Shown piece by piece: positions 8,566 through 17,918 of a stretch of DNA of 64,000 nt. The translations under genes were made by a program, and so were the position numbers. Source of the DNA: Bifidobacterium sp. Lineage in GTDB: Bacteria > Actinomycetota > Actinomycetes > Actinomycetales > Bifidobacteriaceae. How positions within the stretch are numbered: position 1 is the stretch's first letter; each line of letters opens with the position of its first letter. The stretch lies in contig JAGGHK010000009.1 in the NCBI GenBank assembly GCA_024104275.1, forward strand, positions 1 to 64,000. The letters run 5' to 3'. The notes under the pieces are model-generated. The model made no database searches. It worked only from the letters and a program-made list of their open reading frames with translations, and was not told the origin of the DNA.

Positions 8566-8720
8566 TAACGACGACAAAATAGTCGGCAACGGTAAATGCG
8601 GCGCTTGCAAACCGAAGGAATGCGGCTCGCGGCAATCAGCAAGGCGTGTGCTTTGTCTGCGGCGATGGCGGGTTCCCTGCGACATGGTGGTTACGACGAT
8701 AGTAAAGGAGCTCAATCACG

Positions 8721-10355
8721 ATGGCAGTTGCAACAGACACCACGGAGCATGTGGCGGCGATAGCGGAGAAGATACGTGCAGGCAAGACCTCACTTGGCAT
8801 TGAGTTCGGGTCGACCCGCATCAAGGCCGTGCTTATCGACGACATGTATACGACGATCGCCGCCGGTGACCATGGCTGGGAGAATCACCTTGAAAACGGC
8901 TTATGGACCTACTCGCTTGACGAAGTATGGTCGGGTCTGCAAGCGGCGTACGCGGCGCTCGCCTATGATGTCGAAAACGCTTATGGCGAGAAGCTGACCA
9001 GGATCGGCACGATGGGCTTCTCCGCGATGATGCACGGTTACCTCGCTTTCGATAAGGACGGCAAGCTGCTCGTTCCGTTCCGTACGTGGCGCAATTCCAA
9101 TACGCACGAGGCTCACGAAAAGCTCTCCGAACTGTTCCAGTACAACATTCCCGAGCGCTGGTCGATCGCCCATCTCTATCAGTGCATTCTTAATAAGGAA
9201 GACCACGTACCGAATGTCGCGTTCTTCACCACGCTCGCCGGCTACGTCCATTGGAGGTTGACCGGCATGAAGGTGCTTGGCATCGACGATGCTTCCGGCA
9301 TGTTCCCGATCGACCCCGAAACCCACAGCTGGAACAAACAAATGCTTGCTCAGTTCTCGGCATTGCCCGAGGTCGCGGCCCAGCCTTGGAAGATCGAAGA
9401 CCTGTTGCCGACGCCACTGGTGGCTGGAAGTGACGCTGGAACGCTGACAGCTGAGGGTGCAAAGCTGCTCGACCCGAGTGGCACCTTGCAGCCTGGCACT
9501 CCGCTCGCTCCTCCGGAAGGCGATTCCGGCACCGGCATGGTCGCGACGAATTCCGTGCGAGTCGGCACCGGCAACGTTTCCGCTGGTACTTCGATCTTTG
9601 CCTCTGTCGTTCTCGATCATCCGCTTGAGCGTCTGCATCCCGAAGTCGACTTGGTCTCGACCCCGGCCGGCGACCCCTGCGGCATGAGCCACGCCAACAA
9701 CTTCACCTCCGACCTGAACGCCTGGATGAAGGTCTTCAGCGAATTCGCCAGGGCCATCGGCACTCCGCTGGATGCCGGCACTCTCTACGGTACGCTGTTC
9801 CGCACGGCCATCGGCCCAGACGCCGACGACAACGCAGGCGGGCTCATCAACTACTGCTTCTACTCCGGTGAATTCCTGGCAGGGCTCGAGGAAGGCCGTC
9901 CGGTCTTCGCACGCGGCCCTGAAAGCCATATGAACCTTGCGAACTTCATGCGTGCCCAGCTTTTCGGCGCGTTCTCGCCCGTCAAGATCGGCATGGACAT
10001 CATGACCAAGGACGAACACGTCAAGGTCGACTCGATGGTCGGCCACGGCGGCATCTTCACCACTCCGAAGGTGGCGCAGAAGATTCTCGCCGCTGCGTTC
10101 AACACCCCGATCAAGGTCATGTCGACGGCGGCGGAAGGCGGCGCTTGGGGCATGGCGGTACTGGCCGATTACCTCTGGCATAAGGACACCCCGCTTAATG
10201 AATACCTCGACAAGCGCGTCTTCGCCGATGCCCAGTCGACCACCGAAGAGCCCGATTCGAAGGATGTCGCCGGTTTCGAGGACTTCTTCGCCCGCTTCAC
10301 CAAGGCGCTGCCGATTGAGAAGGCCGCCATCGAGACCATCGCCTTGGAAAGCTGA
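8721..10355 (+). CDS. araB: Ribulokinase-type FGGY carbohydrate kinase
   Basis: A 544-residue FGGY kinase; by its context with araA it phosphorylates L-ribulose. The N-terminal phosphate loop is GIEFGSTRIKAVLIDD (residues 26-41). The second ATP site lies in GHGGIFTTPKVAQ and AEGGAWGMAVLA near the C-terminus. The start ATG follows AAAGGAG by 11 bases. Only about 155 bases separate the proposed operator from the start, so the leader is long. The usual bifidobacterial order is araB-araD-araA, but here araA follows directly. Assignment as ribulokinase rather than another FGGY kinase rests partly on that neighbour. Confidence 0.85.
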   Translation: MAVATDTTEHVAAIAEKIRAGKTSLGIEFGSTRIKAVLIDDMYTTIAAGDHGWENHLENGLWTYSLDEVWSGLQAAYAALAYDVENAYGEKLTRIGTMGFSAMMHGYLAFDKDGKLLVPFRTWRNSNTHEAHEKLSELFQYNIPERWSIAHLYQCILNKEDHVPNVAFFTTLAGYVHWRLTGMKVLGIDDASGMFPIDPETHSWNKQMLAQFSALPEVAAQPWKIEDLLPTPLVAGSDAGTLTAEGAKLLDPSGTLQPGTPLAPPEGDSGTGMVATNSVRVGTGNVSAGTSIFASVVLDHPLERLHPEVDLVSTPAGDPCGMSHANNFTSDLNAWMKVFSEFARAIGTPLDAGTLYGTLFRTAIGPDADDNAGGLINYCFYSGEFLAGLEEGRPVFARGPESHMNLANFMRAQLFGAFSPVKIGMDIMTKDEHVKVDSMVGHGGIFTTPKVAQKILAAAFNTPIKVMSTAAEGGAWGMAVLADYLWHKDTPLNEYLDKRVFADAQSTTEEPDSKDVAGFEDFFARFTKALPIEKAAIETIALES

Positions 10356-10431
10356 GTCGACATGACGGCATTGCTGGCGTATGCGATCGTCGGCGATGCT
10401 ACTGGAAGACTGCACATTGGTTTTCGCCAGG

Positions 10432-10507
10432 TGCCGTTTTCCAGCATGAAAAGCGGGTGATGCTGGTAAACGGCATATAAAGTCGGTTGAGATGCCGTTT
10501 ACCAGCA
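10432..10507. repeat. 44-nt hairpin family, copy 4, plus an extra arm, between araB and araA
   Basis: TGCCGTTTTCCAGCAT (10432-10447) faces ATGCTGGTAAACGGCA (10460-10475), a 44-nt near-perfect hairpin. A third arm, ATGCCGTTTACCAGCA (10492-10507), can pair with the middle one instead, giving two mutually exclusive hairpins. It lies in the araB-araA gap. It may tune mRNA stability or transcription between the genes, or be a mobile repeat. Confidence 0.65.
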
Positions 10508-10582
10508 GGCAATGCGTGTGAAGCGCATGATTTTCCATAGTGCATAAATACCTGAATACAGTAACTACAACAAAAGGAAGTA

Positions 10583-12103
10583 ATGATGACATTCGAAAAT
10601 CCATTTGAAGGCAAGACCGTCTGGTTCGGTGTCGGCTCGCAGGACCTCTACGGCGAGGAGGCGCTGCGTCAGGTCGCCGAGCAGTCCACCAAGATCGTCG
10701 ACGCGCTGAACGCTACCGGCACAATTCCGGTGAAGCTCGTGCTGAAGCCCACGCTGAAGTCCTCCGACGGAGTCAAGGAGTTCATGACCGAGGCCAGCGC
10801 CGACCCCAGCTGCATCGGCGTCATCGCCTGGATGCACACGTTCTCGCCCGCGAAGATGTGGATCCGCGGCCTGCAGGTGCTCACCAAGCCGCTCTTGCAG
10901 CTCAACACCCAGTTCCACAAGGAGATCCCGTGGGACACCATTGACATGGACTTCATGAACCTGAACCAGTCGGCCCACGGCGACCGTGAGTTCGGCTACA
11001 TCCTCACCCGCCTGGGCATCCCGCGCAAGATCGTCGTCGGCCACTACACCGACCCCGAGGTCGCCGAGCGCATCGCCACGTGGGTGCGCGCCTGCGCCGG
11101 CTGGAACGAGGCCCAGAACATGCGCGTGATGCGCTGGGGCGACAACATGCGCAACGTCGCGGTCACCGAGGGCGACAAGACCGAGGTCGAGCGCGTCTTC
11201 GGCACGCAGGTCAACACCTGGGCGGTCAACGAGCTTTGCGGCTACTACGACAAGGTGAAGGACGATCAGGTCAAGGCTTTGATCGAGGACTACAAGGCCA
11301 AGTATGACGTGGCTCCTGAGCTCCTGGACTCCCGCTATGACGAGCTGAAGATCGCGGCGCGCGAAGAGGCCGCGATGGTCAACATGATGAAGGACAACGG
11401 CGCCACCGCCGCAGTCGACAACTTCCAGGATCTCGGTATCTTGCCGCAGCTGCCTGGTGTTGGCGCCCAGCGCCTGCCCAGCGAGTACGGCTACGGCTTC
11501 TCCGCCGAAGGCGACTGGAAGACCTCGGTGCTGGTACGCATCGCCAACGTCATGGGCTATGGCCTTGAGGGTGGCTCCAGCCTCATGGAGGACTATTCCT
11601 ACAACTTCGTCGAGGGCCACGAGATGGACATGGGTTCGCACATGCTCGAGGTCTCGCCGTCCGTGGGCTCCATCACCAAGCCTAAGCTCGAGATTCATCC
11701 GCTCTCCATCGGCGACAAGTCCGACCCGGTGCGGCTGGTGTTCACGGTCGCCCCGCACAAGGGTGCCACGGTCATCTCCATGGCCGACATGCGTGAGCGC
11801 TTCCGTCTGCTGATGGATGTGGTCGATGTGGTCGAGCCCGAGGGCTCCTTGAAGGCGCTGCCGTGCGCCCGTGGCCTCTGGAAGCCGCGCCCGAGCCTCA
11901 AGACCGCCGCCGAGTGCTGGCTGCGTGCCGGCGGCTCGCACCACACCTGCATGACCACCTCGTTCGGCCGTGAGGGCTGGGAGGACTTCGCCCGCATCGC
12001 CGGTGTCGAACTGGCCACCATCGACGAGAACACCACGCCGCGCGACTTCGAGCGCGACCTCGAGATCTCCGAAATGTATCATCGCCTCGACAACCGCTGC
12101 TGA
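10583..12103 (+). CDS. araA: L-arabinose isomerase
   Basis: Converts L-arabinose to L-ribulose, the first step of arabinose use; cytosolic and metal dependent. It has 506 residues, the usual length. Recognisable segments are VWFGVGSQDLYGEEAL at the N-terminus, NTWAVNELCGYYDKVKD mid-protein, SLMEDYSYNF followed by EGHEMDMGSHMLEVSPS around the active site, and GGSHHTCMTTSF near the C-terminus. The start follows AAAAGGAAG. It ends in a strong terminator. The product needs AraB and an epimerase (AraD), and the latter is not in the window. Confidence 0.97.
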   Translation: MMTFENPFEGKTVWFGVGSQDLYGEEALRQVAEQSTKIVDALNATGTIPVKLVLKPTLKSSDGVKEFMTEASADPSCIGVIAWMHTFSPAKMWIRGLQVLTKPLLQLNTQFHKEIPWDTIDMDFMNLNQSAHGDREFGYILTRLGIPRKIVVGHYTDPEVAERIATWVRACAGWNEAQNMRVMRWGDNMRNVAVTEGDKTEVERVFGTQVNTWAVNELCGYYDKVKDDQVKALIEDYKAKYDVAPELLDSRYDELKIAAREEAAMVNMMKDNGATAAVDNFQDLGILPQLPGVGAQRLPSEYGYGFSAEGDWKTSVLVRIANVMGYGLEGGSSLMEDYSYNFVEGHEMDMGSHMLEVSPSVGSITKPKLEIHPLSIGDKSDPVRLVFTVAPHKGATVISMADMRERFRLLMDVVDVVEPEGSLKALPCARGLWKPRPSLKTAAECWLRAGGSHHTCMTTSFGREGWEDFARIAGVELATIDENTTPRDFERDLEISEMYHRLDNRC

Positions 12104-12141
12104 GGATATTGATGACTTGTTCATGACCGAATAAGCCGTGT

Positions 12142-12181
12142 AAATGCCGGTGCTCCTTTCTGTGTGAGGGCACCGGCATTT
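12142..12181 (+). terminator. Rho-independent terminator after araA
   Basis: AAATGCCGGTGC (12142-12153) pairs perfectly with GCACCGGCATTT (12170-12181), 16-base loop, followed by TTG. It separates araA from the ABC exporter gene. Confidence 0.85.
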
Positions 12182-12465
12182 TGTTCTGACGGATCATTGC
12201 GGATTGGTGACGTTTCTGACGAATCCTGGTTGGGCCGATATGGTAGAGCCACTGCCTGCCATTGCTGTTTATCACGCATTTTCGATGGTGCACTTGTTTT
12301 CCCAAGAGTGTCGCAAAGCCATAAATTTAGTGCTTTTGTGATGAATTTCGCTGCGGGGTGGCATCGTATTCGGCCTACAGTATGGTGTAATAGGCATTTT
12401 CATGGAATGCATCATTCCGTTTTCTCGATGCATGAGCCATGGATTGCCGTTGGAAAGGTGCTTTT
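12182..12465. other. Intergenic region before the fused ABC exporter
   Basis: No gene supported. It presumably holds the promoter for the exporter; CAGTATGG at 12378-12385 and nearby AT-rich bases are possible elements, but I see no clear -35/-10 pair or operator. Confidence 0.3.
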
Positions 12466-15400
12466 ATGTTCGATCGTCGGCTCTTCACCCTCGTTCCGCG
12501 TAGTGGCGCGTTCGTCGCCGCGAAAGTGCTGAGCCTTTGGGTCTCGTTGCTGGCGGATATCGGGTTCGCGTTTATCGCCGTCGGTCTTCTCGGCAATCTT
12601 TTTCCGGTGCTCACGTCTGCCAACGACGGCGTGAAGCCGGCAATATTCAAAAAGCTGTTGCAGGATTTCCAGGCGGTGCCTCAAGGCTATTCGGCTTTCA
12701 TTTTTGCACTGGTAGTGGTGGCCATCATCAAATATCTGGCCGTCCGCGCCTCGCATTTCTTCGGTACCGAGGCATCGGAACGTGTCAAGATCGCGCTACG
12801 GGAACGCCTGTATAACAAAATGCTCGATTTGGGCCCTACCTATTCCGAACATGTGAAAACCGCCGATGTGGTGCAATCGTTGGGTGAAGGCGTCGACCAT
12901 ATCCAGAGTTTCTTCGAAACCTACCTGCCGCAGCTTGTTTTCGCCATTCTGGCGCCGTTGACGCTTTTCGTGGCGATTTTGCCTTTGAACTTCCCGACGG
13001 CGGGCCTGCTTCTGGTTTGCGTACCGATCATCATAGGCATCGTCTGGTGGGTGTCGGTGGCGACGAATCGGGCATTCGGCAAATATTGGGATTCGTATAC
13101 AGACATGGGTGCCGCGTTCCTCGACAATGTTCAGGGCTTGGAAACGCTCAAGACCTTCGACGCCGATGAGGCGGCCGCCGAACGCATGGACCGGAAATCG
13201 GAGGATTTCCGCAAGACTTCGATGAAGGTCCTTCACCTTGAACTTCGTGCCCGCCTTGCGTTGGATTTGGTTTCCTTTGGCGGAACCGCCGGCGGCATTG
13301 GCATTGTCATCTGGCAAGTGGCGAGCGGGCATCTGAAGCTTCCTGCGGCGCTTGTGGCCATCCTGCTTTCGGTGAGTTTCTTTGTGCCGTTGCGTCGGCT
13401 TGCTTCCTCTTCCGATACCGCGATGAACGGTCTGGCGGCGTTCAAACGCATTGATGCGATGCTGGACGTTCCGGCGGCTGGCGATGGGCAGTCCGCATTG
13501 CCGCAAGGTGTCGAGGATTGCTCGATCACCTTCCGCAATGTCGATTACACCTACGAACCCATCGAACCGACAGTTGATGGCACGGCAGACGATACGAATG
13601 CCGTCTCCGATAATGACAAGGCTTCTAAAAACGCTGCAGGCAGCAAGTACGGCAACGATTCAGAAACGCATAAAGCCTTGGATGGCGTCAGTTTCACCGC
13701 CCGCGCCAACGGCTACACCGCCATCGTCGGCGTGAGCGGTTCAGGCAAATCCACAGTCGGCGCGCTGATCGCCGGTACCCGCAGCGACTATCAGGGTTCC
13801 ATTCGGCTAGGTTACCGTGTGTTCGGAAGCGTGGGCAGCTGCGAATTGCATAGCCTCAAAAACCGGTCGCTGTGCGATACGGTGACGCTCGTCGATTCCC
13901 GCAGCCATCTTTTCACCGGCTCCTTGCGCGAAAACCTCTTGATGGCCAAGCCGGATGCCACCGCCAACGAGATGTGGCTTGCACTTGAAGGCGCCCATAT
14001 TGATGACTTCGTCTATTCCCAACCGCAGCGTCTCGATATGCGTATCGATCCGGATGCCAGCAACCTTTCGGGCGGCCAGCGCCAGAGGCTGGCCATCGCA
14101 AGGGCCTTGCTGCGCGACAGCCCGATCTACGTTTTCGATGAGGCCACCAGCAGTGTCGACGCCGAAAGCGAGGAACTGATTGACGCGGCGATTCGTGAGT
14201 TGGCCAGGACGCGTACGGTTATCGTCATCACCCATCGCCTGACCCAAGCTCGCGATGCCAATAATATCGTGGTTCTCGACGGTGGGCGAGTAGTGGAAAG
14301 CGGTACCCATGACGAGCTCATGGCCATTCAGGGCCGTTACGCCACGATGTTCGAAACCCAGGCGTCGATCGAGCATGTTTCGCATCGCAACAGCTGGGGA
14401 AGCGCCTATGCCAAGCCGCAGCCGGCCGAATCCAAGGTGCGCAGGCCGTTTGATTTCGCTTTGCTGGGTTATCGGGAGCACGATGATTTTGACGATTTCG
14501 GCAATGGGTCCAGAACCCAAGGTCCAGAGCTTTCCGGCACAGATACGCAGCAGACGCGACATCTGACCGCCGCTGAGGCCGCTGCCGGCCATCCGGCCAA
14601 AACCGAAGCTGCCCGAGTACATACTCCTGCTGCAAAATCCGTAGCGGGTTCCGCCAAACGCAATGGTTCCGCAACCGGAAAGATTTCTACGAAGAAGTCT
14701 GGGGTCGCCTCGTCCGATTTCCGCAATTCTGCTTCTGCTACGGCCGGAAGCCGACATTCCAATGGAAACCACTCGGGCGAACCGGCAAAACGCCGTGACG
14801 AAACCGATGCGATATTGGATGTCGCCAATCGTCCCCACGGCGAAAACAAGGATATGGGAACCTTCCGCCTTACGTTGCGGCTGCTCGGCTGCGTCGGACG
14901 GCTGACCCCGTTCATCGTCGGTGCGTGCCTGTGCGGGACACTTGCGGGTCTCGCCGAAACCTTCATGCCTGTTTTCGGCGTGCTGGCGTTGATGGCGGTC
15001 TTCGGACATTCCGTTTGGGGAGTAAACGTCGCGTTTGCCGTTGTTGCCGTCGTGCTGTGTGCGATCCTCAAAAGCCTCATGCATTACGCCGAGGAATACA
15101 TGAACCACGAAATGAGTTTCCGTGTGGTCTCGTTGTTCCGTTCCAAGGCCTTCGAAGCGCTTCGCCGTCTCGCTCCGGCGAAACTGGCTGGGCGGGGCAA
15201 AGGCGGCTTGACGACGCTGGTGACAACCGACGTCGAGTTGCTCGAGACGTTCTTCGCCCATGCCATCACTCCGGTGGTCATCGCTTTGACCACCTCGATA
15301 GTGTTCGCGGTGGCCCTGCTCACGCTTGATCCGTGGTTCGCTCTGTTGCTGATTGCCGCGCACCTGTTTGTCGGCGTGGTTCTGCCGCGTCTCTATGTTG

Positions 15401-16524
15401 GCAACGTGCGTGGGATAGGCGCGCGAATTCGTTCCGATTCCGCCAAACTCGGCGACAGGCTTGTTGACGACATGCACGGCATGGATGAGATCATCAGATT
15501 CAACCAGGGACGTCGGAGGCTGACCAATATCATCGCGGAAGACAAGAACCTGTGGCTGTTCGAAAGCCGATTGAGTCGCAAGGACGGTGTGTTCGGAGGC
15601 CTTGGCGCTGTTTCCGTCATCGTCGTTACGTTCATCGCTGTCAAGGTCATGTTCGGCATCGTTACTGCCGATCCCGTTTCGATGGCCAAGTGCGTGGTCG
15701 CGGTGATGCTCATTTTCAGTTCCTTCGGCCCTACCCTTGCCCTGAGCGACCTGCCTGGCAATCTCAACCAGCCGCTCGCCGCTGCCCGGCGCATGTTCGC
15801 CCTGTTCGACGAAGTGCCTGCGGTTCAAGAGACCGGAACCGACCGGCCGAAATTCGAAACCGTCTCACTCAAGGACGTGACGTTCGGCTATCCGCTCTCC
15901 ACGCTGGGATCGACTTTCGTTCCTGCGTCCGCGTTGGTATTGAAGGACTTCAACTTCGAGACCTTGCACTCGGGGATACTTGGCGTGCAAGGCCCGTCCG
16001 GACACGGCAAATCCACGATCTTGAAGCTCATGATGCGTTACTGGGACCCTCAGGTCGGTTCCGTCGATTTCTCCGGCGAACCGTTGCCTGGGGTCGAAGC
16101 GCATTATCGCCGGCGCGTTGAGACGATGATGGATCAGGACACGTATCTCTTCGACGGTACGATCCGCGACAATCTTCTCGTCGCCGACCGGCACGCCTCG
16201 GATTCGGAAATGCATCAGGCACTCGAGCGCGCTTCGATCGACACCGTCATCGACGCGTTGCCGGATGGTTTGGACACTCAGGTCGGCGAACTCGGCTCCA
16301 GGCTTTCCGAAGGAGAGCGGCAACGCATCAGCCTCGCCAGGATTTTCCTCACGGGGGCCTCCCTGGTGCTCTTCGACGAGCCCACGAGCCGTGTCGACGC
16401 CTTGAACGAATCCGTGATTTTGCATTCGATCAACACGCTTGCCAACGAGCGTCCGGTCTCCATCGTGCTCGTCTCGCATCGAGCCTCCACGATGCAGATC
16501 GCCGACCGCGTCATCACGCTCTAG
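12466..16524 (+). CDS. Fused double ABC exporter (two TMD-NBD units, CydCD-like layout)
   Basis: A 1352-residue protein with two complete exporter halves in one chain. Half one: membrane domain about 1-300, Walker A GVSGSGKS at 422-429, signature LSGGQRQRL, Walker B YVFDEA, H-loop ITHR. Half two: membrane domain about 800-1100, Walker A GPSGHGKS at 1176-1183, signature LSEGERQRI, Walker B VLFDEP, H-loop VSHR. The halves are joined by a polar Ala/Ser/Lys linker of about 150 residues. A second low-complexity insert sits near the A-loop of NBD1. All ATPase motifs look active. The layout resembles the CydD-CydC thiol exporter, but no cyd oxidase genes are here and the substrate cannot be read from sequence. 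The ATG at 12466 follows GGAAAGG; an in-frame ATG at 12439 is less likely. Confidence 0.88.
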   Translation: MFDRRLFTLVPRSGAFVAAKVLSLWVSLLADIGFAFIAVGLLGNLFPVLTSANDGVKPAIFKKLLQDFQAVPQGYSAFIFALVVVAIIKYLAVRASHFFGTEASERVKIALRERLYNKMLDLGPTYSEHVKTADVVQSLGEGVDHIQSFFETYLPQLVFAILAPLTLFVAILPLNFPTAGLLLVCVPIIIGIVWWVSVATNRAFGKYWDSYTDMGAAFLDNVQGLETLKTFDADEAAAERMDRKSEDFRKTSMKVLHLELRARLALDLVSFGGTAGGIGIVIWQVASGHLKLPAALVAILLSVSFFVPLRRLASSSDTAMNGLAAFKRIDAMLDVPAAGDGQSALPQGVEDCSITFRNVDYTYEPIEPTVDGTADDTNAVSDNDKASKNAAGSKYGNDSETHKALDGVSFTARANGYTAIVGVSGSGKSTVGALIAGTRSDYQGSIRLGYRVFGSVGSCELHSLKNRSLCDTVTLVDSRSHLFTGSLRENLLMAKPDATANEMWLALEGAHIDDFVYSQPQRLDMRIDPDASNLSGGQRQRLAIARALLRDSPIYVFDEATSSVDAESEELIDAAIRELARTRTVIVITHRLTQARDANNIVVLDGGRVVESGTHDELMAIQGRYATMFETQASIEHVSHRNSWGSAYAKPQPAESKVRRPFDFALLGYREHDDFDDFGNGSRTQGPELSGTDTQQTRHLTAAEAAAGHPAKTEAARVHTPAAKSVAGSAKRNGSATGKISTKKSGVASSDFRNSASATAGSRHSNGNHSGEPAKRRDETDAILDVANRPHGENKDMGTFRLTLRLLGCVGRLTPFIVGACLCGTLAGLAETFMPVFGVLALMAVFGHSVWGVNVAFAVVAVVLCAILKSLMHYAEEYMNHEMSFRVVSLFRSKAFEALRRLAPAKLAGRGKGGLTTLVTTDVELLETFFAHAITPVVIALTTSIVFAVALLTLDPWFALLLIAAHLFVGVVLPRLYVGNVRGIGARIRSDSAKLGDRLVDDMHGMDEIIRFNQGRRRLTNIIAEDKNLWLFESRLSRKDGVFGGLGAVSVIVVTFIAVKVMFGIVTADPVSMAKCVVAVMLIFSSFGPTLALSDLPGNLNQPLAAARRMFALFDEVPAVQETGTDRPKFETVSLKDVTFGYPLSTLGSTFVPASALVLKDFNFETLHSGILGVQGPSGHGKSTILKLMMRYWDPQVGSVDFSGEPLPGVEAHYRRRVETMMDQDTYLFDGTIRDNLLVADRHASDSEMHQALERASIDTVIDALPDGLDTQVGELGSRLSEGERQRISLARIFLTGASLVLFDEPTSRVDALNESVILHSINTLANERPVSIVLVSHRASTMQIADRVITL

Positions 16525-16609
16525 CAGCCGTGGGTTTGCGGCTTCGTTGGTTTACGTGCCTTCCGCGTGACTTCAGCGCTTCGAAACCGCTGTATGAATG
16601 TTTCTCAGC

Positions 16610-16714
16610 GACCGTTTTCTTGCATGGCTGCTTGGGGATGTAAGAAACTGGTCGTTTAGGGTCTTTCAGTGGGCGTTTTCTTGCATATTCATCCGTGGAT
16701 GCCAGAAACTGCCC
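16610..16714. repeat. 44-nt hairpin family, copies 2 and 3 in tandem
   Basis: Copy 2 (16610-16653) is GACCGTTTTCTTGCAT, loop, GATGTAAGAAACTGGTC. Copy 3 (16671-16714) is GGGCGTTTTCTTGCAT, loop, GATGCCAGAAACTGCCC. Each is 44 bases and they are offset by 61. The outer four bases differ but co-vary (GACC/GGTC, GGGC/GCCC), so the stem is conserved rather than the sequence. They lie between the ABC exporter and the aldo/keto reductase. Confidence 0.7.
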
Positions 16715-16846
16715 ATGTAGCGTCTACCAGAGATTGTTTTCAGTATGGATGTTTGCAGGCGCAGGGAACCGTTCATTCCCGCATAATTGCCGGACGGGGT
16801 CGGCTAGTAGTCTGGATACCAGTTGATGACACAAGGAGTGATGGCG

Positions 16847-17722
16847 ATGAGCGCAGAAGAAACTAAGGGAACAGTACCGGAAATTCCGAATATCACGTTA
16901 AGCGATGGCAACAAAATCCCTCAAATCGGGCTCGGTGTGCTGCGTATCAGCGACGACGATGTGACCCGTGTGGTCAAGTCCGGACTTGAGGTCGGCTATC
17001 GCCATATCGACGCTGCCGCGGGCTACAACAACGAGCCCGGCGTAGGGCGTGCGCTTGCCGAAACCGGTTTCAATACCGGCGAGGCCCGCAAAACGCTGTG
17101 GGTGACCACCAAACTCAAGGATTCCGAACAGGGCTACGACAGTGCGCTGAAGGCATTCGATAGGCAACTAGGCGATTTGCGGCTTGATTATGTCGACATG
17201 TATATGCTGCATTGGCCGACGCCGTTCAACTGGCGTTCCGGCGAAACGTGGAAGGCGCTGATGAAGCTGCGTGACGAGGGACGCGTGCGCACACTCGGTG
17301 TCTGCAATTTCCTGCCCGAACATCTTGAGCGCTTGCATCGTGAGACAGGGGAGTGGCCGACGGTCGATCAGATCGAGCTGCACCCCACGTGGCAGCAGCG
17401 CGAGGTGGTCGCGTTCTGCAAGGAGCACAATATCGCGGTGGAAGCGTATTCTCCGATGGCCCGCGGAGCCGACCTCAACGCCGGCAACGGTACTATCGCG
17501 CGTATAGCACAAGCGCATGGTGTCTCACCAGCTCAAGTCATCTTGCGTTGGCATATCGAAAATGGCACCATCATCATCCCCAAGTCCGTCCATACTGAGC
17601 GTCAGCGCGAAAACCTTGACCTCTTCGGATTCGCATTGACCGCAGACGAGCATGCGCAAATCGATGCGCTCGATGGCCCCACCCGTGCCGGTCATGACCC
17701 AATGACTTTTACTTATGCGTGA
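16847..17722 (+). CDS. Aldo/keto reductase (2,5-diketogluconate reductase-like)
   Basis: An NADPH-dependent carbonyl reductase of 291 residues with a (beta/alpha)8 barrel. The catalytic tetrad is visible: D55 and Y60 in HIDAAAGYNNE, K89 in TTKLKD, H122 in MLHWP. The cofactor phosphate site is IIIPKSVHTERQREN near the C-terminus. I chose the ATG at 16847 (MSAEETK) because AAGGAG at 16833-16838 is correctly spaced; earlier ATGs at 16841 and 16823 are too close to it or lie before it. The physiological substrate is unknown. The zinc alcohol dehydrogenase follows with its own ribosome binding site after 196 bases. Confidence 0.92.
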   Translation: MSAEETKGTVPEIPNITLSDGNKIPQIGLGVLRISDDDVTRVVKSGLEVGYRHIDAAAGYNNEPGVGRALAETGFNTGEARKTLWVTTKLKDSEQGYDSALKAFDRQLGDLRLDYVDMYMLHWPTPFNWRSGETWKALMKLRDEGRVRTLGVCNFLPEHLERLHRETGEWPTVDQIELHPTWQQREVVAFCKEHNIAVEAYSPMARGADLNAGNGTIARIAQAHGVSPAQVILRWHIENGTIIIPKSVHTERQRENLDLFGFALTADEHAQIDALDGPTRAGHDPMTFTYA

Positions 17723-17918
17723 TGCTTTCATTGTTTGATATGCTTTGTGCGGTTTTGTGCATTAATGTGAAGTTTATAGATGAAATATGTGATTATTTTA
17801 CCTCGAGAATGTTTGCAAATGTTGTGGGAACGCGACGTTTCTGAGAGTGTTGCGAGATTCGATTTCAGTATTGTAATGTGAGCTAGGTTACGTTTTTGGG
17901 AATAATTAAGGAGTAGCT

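Noticed and set aside
8552-8803. A short plus-strand open frame before and into araB
   Set aside because: It lies over the operator and araB start, has no ribosome binding site and overlaps araB in another frame.
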